Positions 26,903 through 36,722 are shown, counted from the first letter of the stretch. The stretch: DNA of 64,000 nucleotides from Neobacillus endophyticus (GCF_013248975.1 NZ_JABRWH010000001.1:3368001-3432000), one strand, 5' to 3'. Notes: a model not told the origin generated them from the letters alone. Numbers and translations: made by a program.

Positions 26903-27661
26903 TTACCCTTCCCCGACTTCTTTTTGCTTCATACTTTGACGAAATCGATATGATTCACCATTTAGAAGGTGGATGTGTGACCGATGCGTTAAACGGTCCA
27001 ATAATGCTGCCGTCATTTTTTCATCACCAAATACGGTTGTCCATTCCGTAAATTCAAGATTGGTAGTAATGATCACGCTTGCCCGTTCATATCTGCTAGA
27101 AAAGAATTGAAATAAAAGTTCTGCTCCCATTTTTGTGAAGGGGACGTACCCTAATTCATCAATAATGATCACATCGAATTTGAGCCACTTTTTTTCTAAT
27201 GCCCCAATTTTATGCTCTTCATGGGCCATCAAGAGTTCTTCTACCAACGCAGAAGCGGTAATAAATTTTGTTTTATAGCCGTTCTGAATCATTTCTATTC
27301 CAAGGCTAATAGCTAAATGTGTTTTCCCAGTGCCACTATTCCCAAGAAAAATAATATTCTCCTTTTTCTCAACGAATTCTCCTTTGGCAAGAGTGATGAA
27401 ACGGTTCCGATTTAAGCTCGGCATTAAACTAAAGTCATAAGTGTTTAACGTTTTTTGAATAGGAAAAGAAGCTTGCATAAGGCGTCTCTGTTTTTGGTTT
27501 TCTTCCCTAGTTTGAACCTCTGCTTCTAATAATGCCAATAAGAATTCTTCATAGCTGAGATTTCTTTCTTCGGCTTCTCTCGCTAGAGAGCGATACTGTT
27601 TAGCGATTGTAGGAATCCTTAATTGCTTTGTCATATGGTCTAATAATAATTCTGTATTCAT
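26903..27661 (-). CDS. istB: istB, IS21-family helper ATPase (252 aa)
   Basis: AAA+ ATPase of IS21. Walker A GNSGTGKTHLA, Walker B VIIDELGYVP, sensor TTNLEFTEW, C-terminal LLDRLTHRSHIHLLNGESYR. Complete, unlike the istB at 5,388. Overlaps istA by 4 bases. Confidence 0.95.
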   Translation of the reverse strand: MNTELLLDHMTKQLRIPTIAKQYRSLAREAEERNLSYEEFLLALLEAEVQTREENQKQRRLMQASFPIQKTLNTYDFSLMPSLNRNRFITLAKGEFVEKKENIIFLGNSGTGKTHLAISLGIEMIQNGYKTKFITASALVEELLMAHEEHKIGALEKKWLKFDVIIIDELGYVPFTKMGAELLFQFFSSRYERASVIITTNLEFTEWTTVFGDEKMTAALLDRLTHRSHIHLLNGESYRFRQSMKQKEVGEG

Positions 27662-29187
27662 TTCATCTGACCCCCAGTTAATTGTCCATATTGTGCTATG
27701 TTAGACTTTTGAATTTTATAGTCTAGTAGATTAGTTGGCGTTTTTTCTCTTGAAAGATTTTCAAGCATGAAACTGTTATTGGTGAGCCTTTGGATTTTTT
27801 CATGGACTACTTCATACCTAAAGACTTGCGTCTTTTCAGCTTCTAGAAGTGCCTGTGTTAATTTCTCCATACCAATTTCTCGATGAAGGAGGAGGAGTCG
27901 AGCAAATTTCCGATCACCTATGGCTCCTTCTTGTTCTCTCATCTTTCGATGGAAACGCCTGAACACTTCTGGAATATCAGATGATTGAAATGCATGTGCA
28001 TCTCGTACTGCACGTGGTTTTTTAACCAATATTTCTAAATAATGATCTAAAATTGTAAACATTTGATTCTGTTCATAGGAACGGGAATGTTCAGCGATCA
28101 CTTCATTTTGAGCCACAACGATCAAACGGTCGACAAAAATTTTTGCCCATACCGTTTGTCCAACAAAACGACACGGCACAGAATACTTATTGGTCTCAAT
28201 CGTAACCAGTGATGTTTTATCCACTCGGCAGGAAACGAGTTTACAAGCTTCAAATCTTTTTTCTGGGAGTGGGTGAAAGTATTCTTTTTCTTTTTCCCAC
28301 ATCTGGGCTACAGTTTCTTTTGTGTAAGGAACAGTTCTTTGTTCGGCTTCTTTTAAACACCATTCCAATAGATAATCATTTAATTCATCCATTGATTGGA
28401 CATTTGGTAATGGAACGAAAGCGTTTCTTCGTATGTATCCAACAGTGCCTTCGACACGCCCCTTTTCATTCCCTGAGCGTACATTACAAAATTCTGCTTT
28501 AAACAAATAGTGAGCTTGTAAGGCAAGGAATGCTTCCTGTTCTAATCGATCTCTACCTTGGAGAATTTTTTCCACAGCTGTTTTTAAATTATCAAAAAGA
28601 CCTTCAGTTGGAACTCCACCAAAAAACTCAAACGCATGGACAAAACCATCAAGAAAAGCCTCTTGTTTGAGATGGAGGTAGGCTCTCACAAATCGTACTC
28701 GACTAGCAGAAAGCTGAATACAATAGAGGTAAACACGTTGAATTCGACCCTGTAGAAATATATCCGCCTCTCCCCAGTCGAATTGGAATTGGTGGCCGAG
28801 TTGAAAATCAAGAGGAATGAAGATTTCCTGAAGCTTCTTTTTGCGTTTTGCGACAACCTTACGAAGATTTGATTCTGACCCTTTAAATTGATATTCATCT
28901 TCTAATCTTCTAAAGATCCGGGCAGCTGTGTGTTTTTGTTTTCCCCATCGCTTAAAATCCTCTTCAAGCCATTGATCTATGATAGGAAGGACACGTTTGA
29001 TTTCATCTGAACTTTCCTTTTTTCCATAAACCTTTTGCCTATTAATTGTTGTTGGCGGTTCGTTTTGTTTAAGATATTTACTTACAGTATTTCTTGAAAT
29101 ACCAAGTTTCTTGGCAATCTGTCGCTGAGACAGTCCTTCTACCTCTTTCAAAAATTTGATATTATGAAATTGAGCCATATCGATCAT
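27658..29187 (-). CDS. istA: istA, IS21-family transposase (509 aa)
   Basis: HTH (GLSQRQIAKKLGISRNTVSK), DDE catalytic core beginning QFDWGEADIFLQG (D), FDNLKTAV (D), NEKGRVEGTVGYIRR (E), and a C-terminal domain KYSVPCRFVGQTV. Complete and expected to work with istB. Confidence 0.95.
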   Translation of the reverse strand: MIDMAQFHNIKFLKEVEGLSQRQIAKKLGISRNTVSKYLKQNEPPTTINRQKVYGKKESSDEIKRVLPIIDQWLEEDFKRWGKQKHTAARIFRRLEDEYQFKGSESNLRKVVAKRKKKLQEIFIPLDFQLGHQFQFDWGEADIFLQGRIQRVYLYCIQLSASRVRFVRAYLHLKQEAFLDGFVHAFEFFGGVPTEGLFDNLKTAVEKILQGRDRLEQEAFLALQAHYLFKAEFCNVRSGNEKGRVEGTVGYIRRNAFVPLPNVQSMDELNDYLLEWCLKEAEQRTVPYTKETVAQMWEKEKEYFHPLPEKRFEACKLVSCRVDKTSLVTIETNKYSVPCRFVGQTVWAKIFVDRLIVVAQNEVIAEHSRSYEQNQMFTILDHYLEILVKKPRAVRDAHAFQSSDIPEVFRRFHRKMREQEGAIGDRKFARLLLLHREIGMEKLTQALLEAEKTQVFRYEVVHEKIQRLTNNSFMLENLSREKTPTNLLDYKIQKSNIAQYGQLTGGQMK

Positions 29188-29408
29188 CCTTTTTTCCTCT
29201 CTTCAATTGATAAGTGGTCACTTTCAATCATAAGAGAGGTTATTAAAATTGGAAATCGGGTGGCTCATTTTTTATGTGATCGAACCATTTAAAAGTGGCT
29301 CAATATTAAATTATCAAATACACGAATTACCAAAAGGTCTTGAAGAAGCAGAGAGTGCACTTTTATACAAAGTTTTATGGACCGATAAAGTAAAGAAATA
29401 ACTTCCGT

Positions 29409-29492
29409 TTTGTTTAACAATCGGGCACATTACTTGAACACCCGGGCCGTATAGACGGATGTTTGTTTCTTTAGCAATATGACAGGTTAGAA
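29409..29492 (+). repeat. CE17, variant element
   Basis: Core AATCGGGCAC 29419-29428, a different middle (CACCCGGGCCGT, TAGACGGATG) and right part ATATGACAGGTTAG. Confidence 0.6.
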
Positions 29493-29541
29493 TTTTTTAT
29501 TAAATGTAGAAAATAGTGATTTATATATTGGAGGATTTATA

Positions 29542-29621
29542 ATGAAACGTCTCTTTTAGGTGTATTGGTGGTAATGATTATACTTCTAGGAATGTATTTA
29601 TTGACTACACACAGGGTTTGA
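29542..29621 (+). pseudogene. Tiny membrane peptide with frameshift
   Basis: TTGGAGGATTTATAATG starts MKRLF then stops; one base further the frame continues LGVLVVMIILLGMYLLTTHR and stops. One-base indel in a run of T. Would be a 27 aa single-helix membrane peptide. Confidence 0.45.
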
Positions 29622-29635
29622 TTTTAATTACCTTT

Positions 29636-29680
29636 CTTATTCAAGTAACGGGTTGCTTTACTTCAATATATTCTCGTCAC
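29636..29680 (+). repeat. CE18, left half only
   Basis: CAAGTAACGGGTTGCTTTAC followed by TTCAATATATTC; no AATCGGGCGC. Confidence 0.5.
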
Positions 29681-29856
29681 TTCCACAACTTTTGCTTTAA
29701 CTGAAATAACAGAATTTATGGCTTTACGAATTCATCCCTTTCAAAAACGGCATAAAATCCTGCATGGATTTTTTGGATTTTTTTGTTAATTTATCTCTAT
29801 CTCTTGCTAAAAAATGTTAGGATAGAATAAAACAATAGTAGGATTGGTGTCTTATC

Positions 29857-30087
29857 ATGGAGAAAGAAACCGAAAAACAAATAATAAATGAGTTAAAAAA
29901 CATAAGTCAGTCATTAGAGTCAATTAACATAAAGTTAGAGAATAATGAAGAAAAACCTTCTTATACAGTTTGGCTAATTGTAAAATCCTTGCTAATTGGA
30001 ATTTTTATTGTGGGCCCTGCAATTGTTATTGTAATAGGGATTTTTATGATAATTAGTAGTTGGCTGTCCAATTACTTTGGACATTAG
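29857..30087 (+). CDS. Coiled-coil membrane protein, paralogue of 47,271 (76 aa)
   Basis: N-terminal amphipathic helix (ETEKQIINELKNISQSLESI) on the cytosolic side, then a long membrane segment (WLIVKSLLIGIFIVGPAIVI..). The 47,271 copy differs at only four or five residues, and about 170 bases upstream plus 70 downstream are also shared. Unknown function. Confidence 0.7.
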   Translation: MEKETEKQIINELKNISQSLESINIKLENNEEKPSYTVWLIVKSLLIGIFIVGPAIVIVIGIFMIISSWLSNYFGH

Positions 30088-30094
30088 TGAAGGT

Positions 30095-30175
30095 AAAGAC
30101 CCTCTCTTTAACACCCGTAAATGGGGTAAGTCCGAGATAAGTCCAAGATAAGTCCAAATACGGCATGATAGATGT
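30095..30175 (+). repeat. Module-tail repeat (also 47,505-47,575; inverted at 18,893-18,935)
   Basis: Shares GGGGTAAGTCCGAGATAAGT and a CGGCATGATAGATG end. Here the AGATAAGTCC unit is duplicated. Confidence 0.7.
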
Positions 30176-30342
30176 AATTAAATGTGAAATTTGCATTTGG
30201 AAAGATATCAGTTTTGGAACACAGAGTCTGATTTTCGACAGGTTCTATTTTAATAAAGTTGTTTTTAGCAGCATAAATGTCTTTGTCTGTTTATTTAACC
30301 TTACTTATAAACTAAAAGAACAAATAGCTAAGGAAAACTTTT

Positions 30343-30442
30343 TAAATTTATTCAGCAATCGGGCGCAAGCATTGAAGAATTTATGGACTGCAGCAGAAGT
30401 CCATTTTATCATGGTCGTTAATCCGTTAAATGGCAGGTTTGT
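30343..30442 (+). repeat. CE19, array element, type II
   Basis: Core AATCGGGCGC 30357-30366, hairpin ATGGACTGCAGCAG..AGTCCAT, right box TCCGTTAAATGGCAGG. Confidence 0.85.
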
Positions 30443-30512
30443 AGAAGAAGTGTGTACATCGTTTTGGGATTTTATCGAATAATTGGATTATATAACCATA
30501 GAAGGGGAGCGT

Positions 30513-30599
30513 ATGATATTAAATATCTTAATACCTATATCAATATTAGCTGGACTGGCTGTCATTGGATTCCTAATGGTTAAAATGTTAAAAAAGTAA
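30513..30599 (+). CDS. Tiny membrane protein (28 aa)
   Basis: ATG 30513 after GAAGGGGAGC. One hydrophobic helix (LNILIPISILAGLAVIGFLM) ending VKMLKK. It precedes the 311 aa gene by 43 bases and is probably co-transcribed. Confidence 0.55.
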   Translation: MILNILIPISILAGLAVIGFLMVKMLKK

Positions 30600-30642
30600 A
30601 GTGAATAAGGTAAAACAGTATCTTCCTAAAGGGGGCTTCTAA

Positions 30643-31578
30643 TTGAAACACTTTACAAAATGGATAAATCGGACGTTCAATCATGATTCCAGAAAAAAAA
30701 TGACTCTCGTTATGGGAGCTCAATATGAACCGCAAACATTTGGACAACCAGTTGAACGAAACCAAACCTCGTTAATTAGTACCAGAGATGCCGAAAAATA
30801 CTTTCGTCCTTCCAGCCTCCCTATTAAAAATACCCTTATCAAAAACTTCCAATTTTTTGATCCTTATTATGATAAAAACTACAAAGAAATTATACTCCCT
30901 GCATCATTATCTCGGACTCCTGATGAAACTGTTTTAAACTACTTTAGTATTTTAAGAGAGGCAGAAAACCTCACTCCAAACCAGTTGGGTGGGTGCGGAA
31001 CTGTGGGGATGGCAAGGTTGCCCTATCCAATTGCATATAACTTTTTTACGAAAGACTATCAGAAAAGGGTATCCTATAATAAATATCTTCAATCGTTTGC
31101 TGGAATTGGACATATAAATTTAGTTAAGAAGAACAGACTTCCTGATGAAAATGGCATTGTTCCATATTTCGTTGAGCTAGAAAGCATTGAAGGCTCATCA
31201 AAAGGCGTCACCTATTTTGCTTATTATTACGGCTATGTCCAATTAAAAAAAGTTCAAAACATGTATAAAATTGACCAGATGAAATTGTACGGAGAGGACT
31301 TCCTATGTGCAGCCTATCATCTCTGGCAGCATGATGCGGAAGCAGTCGTTGGTATTATGTATGGAGAATGGTGCAAGTTAATAAAAAAGCAGCTGCCTAC
31401 TAAACAAGATGGTTACGTCAAAACCATTGATTATTTTGGTACGGATGGAGCCTATTATCGATTTATTTTTTATCAATTAACAAATGATACAGATGTTTTA
31501 ATTTCTCAATATAAAAAGGATTCTGAAGGAAACTGGAAATCCATCAGAATTGATCCTTACAAATGTGTAAAAAACTAG
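30643..31578 (+). CDS. Hypothetical protein (311 aa)
   Basis: TTG 30643 behind AAAGGGGGC. Soluble, aromatic-rich protein without signal peptide (YYDKNYKEIILPASLSRTPD, KGVTYFAYYYGYVQLKKVQN). A NQLGGCGTVGMARL loop around residue 115 and YHLWQHDAEAVVGIMYGEWC stand out but match no motif I know. Own module with the 28 aa peptide; followed by CE20. Confidence 0.7.
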   Translation: MKHFTKWINRTFNHDSRKKMTLVMGAQYEPQTFGQPVERNQTSLISTRDAEKYFRPSSLPIKNTLIKNFQFFDPYYDKNYKEIILPASLSRTPDETVLNYFSILREAENLTPNQLGGCGTVGMARLPYPIAYNFFTKDYQKRVSYNKYLQSFAGIGHINLVKKNRLPDENGIVPYFVELESIEGSSKGVTYFAYYYGYVQLKKVQNMYKIDQMKLYGEDFLCAAYHLWQHDAEAVVGIMYGEWCKLIKKQLPTKQDGYVKTIDYFGTDGAYYRFIFYQLTNDTDVLISQYKKDSEGNWKSIRIDPYKCVKN

Positions 31579-31592
31579 GGGTTGTATTAATT

Positions 31593-31715
31593 CGAACCTT
31601 TACTTCAATAACGATCTTCAACAATCGGGCGCTATTCTTTAGCAAAAAGTAAACGGGCAATACATATTATGTATTTAATATGTATTGCCCGTTATTTTGT
31701 GATTTATGGAACCAA
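31593..31715 (+). repeat. CE20, array element with its own hairpin
   Basis: Core AATCGGGCGC 31623-31632, then a hairpin ACGGGCAATACATAT / ATATGTATTGCCCGT instead of the usual insert. The hairpin can terminate the gene on each side. Confidence 0.8.
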
Positions 31716-31726
31716 AGGAAAAATAA

Positions 31727-32872
31727 TTAATTTGTAGCTCCCTTAAAGAAGTTTTTAAATCCTACTAAAGCTAAAATAAAACAAATGATACTAAATCCAA
31801 TTAAATAATATAAAGTTGGCAATATATCAGCTAAATTAGCCCCTCTTGTCATAATATTAACAAAGCCTGTTTGTGCCCAATATTGAGGTAAGAAATGAGC
31901 AATTGTTTGAATCGATTTCGGCATAATATCTAACGGAACCCAAAGTCCACCTAATGCAGCTCCACCCATTGTGATAATTTGAGTAAGGCCTATGGCCATT
32001 TGTTCACTCTTTGTATAAAAAGAGATCACTAACCCAAGTGTAGTAACAGCTAAGGTCAATATGAAAGATAGTACAATTAGAGAAGGGATATTTCCTAAAC
32101 TCAAATGATAAGCAAAATAACCAAAACCTAATAAGACAGCTATTTGAATTAGCACTACAATAACACAAGGTATCCACATTCCGAACGTATATTGAAACCT
32201 GGTTATAGAAGTTGCATATAAACGAGCTAACATTCCACTGTCTCGTTCCCTGATAAAGGTTCGAGCCATACTCATCAATATAAAGAATACAAACATAACA
32301 GTATATCCAGGCACGATACTAGTAATTGCATTTACTTTTTTTACAGAAACTGCTTTAGACTTTAAATCGATCGAAGGAGATAAAACAGAGTGAGCCTCTG
32401 TAACATTTTTAGAGTGAGATTGAACGAATGTCTGGATTTTAGCTTGGTTATAGCCATTTATTATGTTTTCCACTAAGGTTTTAATAGGAGCAACCTCTTG
32501 AGCCGAACTTTGGTTCTTATCATAGTAAAAATGTAAAATAGGAGACTGTCCAGATTTGATAGACGATTCAAATCCTTTATCAATGATTAATAGATTTGTA
32601 TCCTTTCCTTTTTTTATTTGAGCAAGTACTTCTTTTTCGTCTGATTCTTTTACCAGCTCAAAGGTTTTAGAAGGAGATAAATGATGAATAAAATCTTTTG
32701 ATAAAGCGGAGTGATCTTGATCTATGTAATGAATTTGAAAAGTATAGTTTTGATTTCCTAAAATGGTTGAAAACATTACAATAAATAAAATAGGTAGAAT
32801 AATAAGGAAGAAAAACATACCTCTTTCTTTACTCATTCTTTTTAGTTCTTTTTTAATAAAAGCACCAATCAT
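31727..32872 (-). CDS. ABC-2 type transporter permease (381 aa)
   Basis: Membrane subunit of an ABC exporter. One N-terminal helix (GMFFFLIILPILFIVMFSTI), a large extracytosolic domain of about 150 residues, then five helices in the C-terminal half (IVPGYTVMFVFFILMSM to LYYLIGFSIICFILALVGF), with the ABC-2 signature GGLWVPLDIMP. This is the YhgE/DrrB-like drug or lipid export layout. The ATPase gene ends 12 bases upstream. Substrate unknown. Confidence 0.9.
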   Translation of the reverse strand: MIGAFIKKELKRMSKERGMFFFLIILPILFIVMFSTILGNQNYTFQIHYIDQDHSALSKDFIHHLSPSKTFELVKESDEKEVLAQIKKGKDTNLLIIDKGFESSIKSGQSPILHFYYDKNQSSAQEVAPIKTLVENIINGYNQAKIQTFVQSHSKNVTEAHSVLSPSIDLKSKAVSVKKVNAITSIVPGYTVMFVFFILMSMARTFIRERDSGMLARLYATSITRFQYTFGMWIPCVIVVLIQIAVLLGFGYFAYHLSLGNIPSLIVLSFILTLAVTTLGLVISFYTKSEQMAIGLTQIITMGGAALGGLWVPLDIMPKSIQTIAHFLPQYWAQTGFVNIMTRGANLADILPTLYYLIGFSIICFILALVGFKNFFKGATN

Positions 32873-32884
32873 ATTCCCACTCCT

Positions 32885-33793
32885 TTAATCCCGTAAAGAT
32901 GTTCCGGTTAACTTCAAGAAGATATCTTCTAAGTTTGGTTTTGCAATTTCTAAACGATTTACTTCTAATTGATGTTCTTTTAATAGATTTGTCACCTTTT
33001 CTAATAAGGTTAAAGCTTCATCGTTTTCTACAACAATCCCGTTTCCTTTTAGATATACATTTCCTAGCGAAGTAAACATTTCTTCCGTTATTGTCTCCCC
33101 CTCAACGTAAACGGATGGAGTAGAATATTTATGTAGTACTTCTTGTACCGAACCATTTTCTAATACCGTGCCCTTATCAATTAAAGCTATATATTCACAT
33201 AAATGCTCAATTTCTTCCATATAGTGACTAGAATATAAAACCGTGATGTTTTGTGTTTTTAATTTGTGAATGATTTCAAAGATATAATTCCTTGATTGAG
33301 GATCCACACCCACAGTCGGTTCATCCATAATAATAAACTTAGGATTATGCATTAAAGCACACCCGATATTAATCCTTCTTTTCATCCCACCAGAATAGGT
33401 TTTAACTGCTTCTTTTCCTCGATCTTTTAAACCGACCAAATCTAATACTTTCAATGCTTTTATCTTTGCCTCTTTTGATGACAATCCGTTAACCGAACCA
33501 AAGAACTCAAGATTATCAATTGCAGTTAAAGTTTCATTCAAAACAATATCTTGTGGAATATAACCAATTTGTTTTTTTATCTTATGAGAATTGGTTTTAA
33601 TTTCATCCCCTAGAAAAGTAACATCCCCCTCATATTTTTCGATGATACCAGCTAAAATTTTCATTAATGTGGATTTACCAGCACCATTTGGTCCAATTAA
33701 CCCAAAGCAAACACCACTAGGAATAGTAAAATTCACGTTTTGTAAGGCGGTGTTTTTATCGTAGGTTTTTGACACATTTTTAATTTCTAACAT
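32885..33793 (-). CDS. ABC transporter ATP-binding protein (302 aa)
   Basis: Walker A GPNGAGKST at residues 34-42, signature YSGGMKRR, Walker B FIIMDEPTVG, H-loop SSHYMEE. The C-terminal extension (ITEEMFTSLGN, NRLEIAKPNLEDIFLKLTG) is typical of DrrA/CcmA-type exporters. Start ATG 33793 follows AGGAGGGGG. Drives the permease encoded next. Confidence 0.94.
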   Translation of the reverse strand: MLEIKNVSKTYDKNTALQNVNFTIPSGVCFGLIGPNGAGKSTLMKILAGIIEKYEGDVTFLGDEIKTNSHKIKKQIGYIPQDIVLNETLTAIDNLEFFGSVNGLSSKEAKIKALKVLDLVGLKDRGKEAVKTYSGGMKRRINIGCALMHNPKFIIMDEPTVGVDPQSRNYIFEIIHKLKTQNITVLYSSHYMEEIEHLCEYIALIDKGTVLENGSVQEVLHKYSTPSVYVEGETITEEMFTSLGNVYLKGNGIVVENDEALTLLEKVTNLLKEHQLEVNRLEIAKPNLEDIFLKLTGTSLRD

Positions 33794-34002
33794 TAATCCC
33801 CCTCCTAACCTTATTGAATATTAAGAAATTATTGTTATCCTTTATGTTATCATCTCCATTCCATATTATCCATATTTTTCTATACACGTAAGTAATAGTT
33901 ATCCAGTCCGTATTTATCATTGAGCCCTGACAGTTGGTGTCAATATTTAAAAGTTATGACACTATTCGTTTTAAAGAAATTAAATTGTTGTCCAATTAAA
34001 AA

Positions 34003-34040
34003 GAAGATTGTTCAGCAATCGGGCCATTTAATGGAGCAAC
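34003..34040 (+). repeat. CE21, minimal element
   Basis: AATCGGGC (34,017) is fused directly to CCATTTAATGGAGCAAC; the inner hairpin is absent. The region 33,794-34,460 contains no gene. Confidence 0.75.
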
Positions 34041-34321
34041 ATATTTTTAAAAATTTGTTATTGGTGAAGAGATGGGGAGAATGTCTAGTTTTTCAACCAC
34101 CAAATGACCACTTAATTAGTTAAAAAAATCTAGATTGCTAAAATATAAGAGGAACAACAATTAAAAAGAGAGCTATTTAAAAATATTAAAATCACGTTGT
34201 TTTCTGAAAACCAAACGATGTAAAATTGCAAATTTTTATATCTGTTAAAACCATAGTAGGGATAGGGTCAAAAGTGGTATTGTGAAATACTTAAAGTAAA
34301 GGGGTTATGAGTTTAATATCC

Positions 34322-34352
34322 AGCTACTAGTTTTGGTAGCTTTCTTTTTGTG
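34322..34352 (+). terminator. Orphan terminator
   Basis: AGCTAC / GTAGCT stem with TTTCTTTTT; no intact gene precedes it on the plus strand. Confidence 0.5.
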
Positions 34353-34460
34353 CTAAACGGCAAAGGAAATTTATCCAATTTTGGCAAAATTACGATTTGT
34401 ACAGTCCACCCCAGTGCACTATAATAATAGGTAATACGCACCATAGGCAGGGACAACAAC

Positions 34461-36722
34461 ATGAGCATGAAAAAAAAGATTCTGATTTTTATGTCGATTC
34501 TTTTTCTCCTTTCATTTTTGGTCTTATATTTCATGATCCGCTTACTGATTTTAAACACATTTGAAACGATTGAGAAAAAAGACATGACACGAAGTTTAGA
34601 TACGGTCTTGTTTAATGTGAACCAAACCGAAGAAGACATGAAAAAAAATCTAATCAACTTTACGATTTGGGATGACACGTATCATTTTGCCAAATTTGAA
34701 AATCCAGACTATATCAAGATCAACTTGACAGATGATGCGTATAGTTTCAATCAATTCAATTTGGTGGCGATCACCAACGCCCAAGGTTCGCTTTTATACG
34801 GGGCGTCCTTTGATTTGAAAAAAGGAGAAAAACAACCGTTTCCGCCGGACTTTCTCCCGCTAATCAGCCAAATTGGCAGTGTCAATGCGGGTATAGTCAT
34901 GATAAAAAATAAGCCCATGATGGTGGTCTCGGAACCCATTATAAAAAGTGATGAAACCGGTCCAAGTGACGGCGTCATGATCGTCGGCAGATGGATCGAC
35001 CAAGAGGAAGTGTCCATTTTAGCCAAAAAAAGCCAGAGTGAATTGTCGATTGTCCCTATAAAATCTCATCAACAAGGGAAATGGATCCAAATAGACAGTG
35101 AAAACACGATTTCGGGCTATAGTGCCGTTTCCGACGTATATGGGAATCCGGCATTTGTCTTTCGCGTGAAAAGCGAAAGAACCACCTATGCGACGGGAAG
35201 AAAAAGCATTATCTTGTTTTCTGTCTTTATGGGCGTGCTCATGTTGTTCAGTTTTTATATCATTCACACTTTTATGGACAAGGCCGTTCTATCCCGCATC
35301 AATGAACTGGTCGCCACCATCCGGGACATCAAAACGAGAAGGGATTTTTCAAAACGGTTGCCCGCCAAAGGGAAAGATGAAGTCAGCAGGATGATCCAGG
35401 AGTTCAACCAAATGATGATCTCCCTAGAATATTACGAGGGAATGATTCGGCATCAAGCGTTCTATGATTCTCTGACCGACTTGCCGAATCGCTTGCAATT
35501 TTATGAAAAACTAAACGAAATGATTGAAGTAGCCAAAATCGACTATGCAGCGTTTTATGTGTTGTTTGTCGATTTGGATAAGTTTAAAGAGGTCAATGAT
35601 ACCTATGGTCATGACGCAGGCGATCTCCTTCTTCAGCATGTCGCAGAAGTATTGAAACAACTGGTGCCAAATGACGCCCTCATATCCAGGCTTGGAGGAG
35701 ACGAATACACGATTCTTTTAAGCGGAAACATCACCGAAACAGAAGTGAAAATTCTCCTTCACCGCGTCTTGATTCGTTTAAATGAGCCGTTTGTGGTAGA
35801 CGAAAACACCCTTCACATCAGTGCATCCATCGGTTTAAGCGTCTACCCGAAGGACGGTGAGACCGCCGAGGATTTAGTGAAGCATGCAGACCAGGCGATG
35901 TACTCAGTGAAAAAGAGCGGGCGAAACAACTATGCGGTATTTGAACATCAAACAACAGCACCGATATCCGTCGAAGCCTTGCGTAAAGCCCTGATAAATG
36001 GAGAGTTCTTTCTGCTTTATCAGCCGAGAGTGGAGGTATCAACCGGTGTCCTGCGCAGTGCTGAAGTACTGATTCGCTGGGAACATCCGGACCAAGGTGT
36101 CCTTCTGCCGGAAGCGTTTCTTCCGGTCGTAGAAGAATCGGGCTTAATGGCAGAGTTAGGGGAACGGGTCCTCTTAAGCGCCTGCAGCCAAATTATGATA
36201 TGGAAAAAATCAGTGGAACCGGAGCTTAAGGTATCGATTGCAGTGCCGGATATCCTCCTCCATCGGGAGCAATTTGTAAAATCGGTGAAAACCGTCTTAA
36301 CGAAAAGCGGTTTGTCGGCGCGCGATTTGGTGTTCGAGGTCACCGCACACCTGTTTGAGCCAACGAAGACCGCCTACAAAAATCTGGTCCATTTGAAACA
36401 GCTCGGCGTGAACATCGGCATCCGTGAGGTGGAAAAAGGAGATCTTTTGATGGTGGATGTGGCAACATTTTCGTTGGATTATGTCAAAATCAGCCCCACT
36501 CTCATCGACCAGATGCATAAGGGGATGGATTCGGTGACCGTCAAGACATTGATTGATTGGTGCCGGGTGCAACGCATCACATCCATCGCAGAAGGGGTGG
36601 AAACTCAAAGCCAGCGCGACCGGTTACTGAAATACGGATGCGACATGATGCAAGGTCCGATCGTGGAAAAGCCTGTTAGTCCAGAAAAATTTGTTGAGTG
36701 GTGGAAAAAAACTTCAACTTAG
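34461..36722 (+). CDS. Membrane GGDEF protein with degenerate EAL domain (753 aa)
   Basis: Predicted c-di-GMP synthase. Membrane helix 1 (about residues 6-30), CHASE4-like extracytosolic sensor (FTIWDDTYHFAK is the CHASE4 signature), helix 2 (about 250-272), HAMP linker, GGDEF domain with GGDEY at 412-416 and FVDLDKFKEVND, so the cyclase is probably active. The C-terminal EAL domain is altered at its key places: SAEVLIRW (EVL for EAL at 535), SIAVPDILLHREQF in place of the N-L-S box, EVTAHLF for E-x-T-E, and no DDFG. Only IAEGVETQ is kept. It likely makes but does not cleave c-di-GMP. GC-richer than neighbours, suggesting a different origin. Confidence 0.92.
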   Translation: MSMKKKILIFMSILFLLSFLVLYFMIRLLILNTFETIEKKDMTRSLDTVLFNVNQTEEDMKKNLINFTIWDDTYHFAKFENPDYIKINLTDDAYSFNQFNLVAITNAQGSLLYGASFDLKKGEKQPFPPDFLPLISQIGSVNAGIVMIKNKPMMVVSEPIIKSDETGPSDGVMIVGRWIDQEEVSILAKKSQSELSIVPIKSHQQGKWIQIDSENTISGYSAVSDVYGNPAFVFRVKSERTTYATGRKSIILFSVFMGVLMLFSFYIIHTFMDKAVLSRINELVATIRDIKTRRDFSKRLPAKGKDEVSRMIQEFNQMMISLEYYEGMIRHQAFYDSLTDLPNRLQFYEKLNEMIEVAKIDYAAFYVLFVDLDKFKEVNDTYGHDAGDLLLQHVAEVLKQLVPNDALISRLGGDEYTILLSGNITETEVKILLHRVLIRLNEPFVVDENTLHISASIGLSVYPKDGETAEDLVKHADQAMYSVKKSGRNNYAVFEHQTTAPISVEALRKALINGEFFLLYQPRVEVSTGVLRSAEVLIRWEHPDQGVLLPEAFLPVVEESGLMAELGERVLLSACSQIMIWKKSVEPELKVSIAVPDILLHREQFVKSVKTVLTKSGLSARDLVFEVTAHLFEPTKTAYKNLVHLKQLGVNIGIREVEKGDLLMVDVATFSLDYVKISPTLIDQMHKGMDSVTVKTLIDWCRVQRITSIAEGVETQSQRDRLLKYGCDMMQGPIVEKPVSPEKFVEWWKKTST

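Larger units (their letters stand above)
26773..29300 (-). mobile_element. IS21-family element, complete
   Basis: istA and istB intact. Ends share TTGAGCCA and internal GATCAC / TGAGCCAC repeats, the multiple terminal repeats usual in IS21. The 9-base sequence CAATATTAA flanks both sides (26,764-26,772; 29,301-29,309) and is the target duplication, to within a base or two. Different lineage from the 5.4-7.7 kb element. Confidence 0.9.

Noticed and set aside
30165..30482. 105 aa plus-strand ORF
   Set aside because: Runs through CE19 and the module-tail repeat; composition follows the repeats, no ribosome site.
33920..34123. 67 aa plus-strand ORF
   Set aside because: Spans minimal element CE21 and has no ribosome site.
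35818..36608. Several minus-strand ORFs of 70-110 aa
   Set aside because: Antisense to the GGDEF-EAL gene; caused by its higher GC content.
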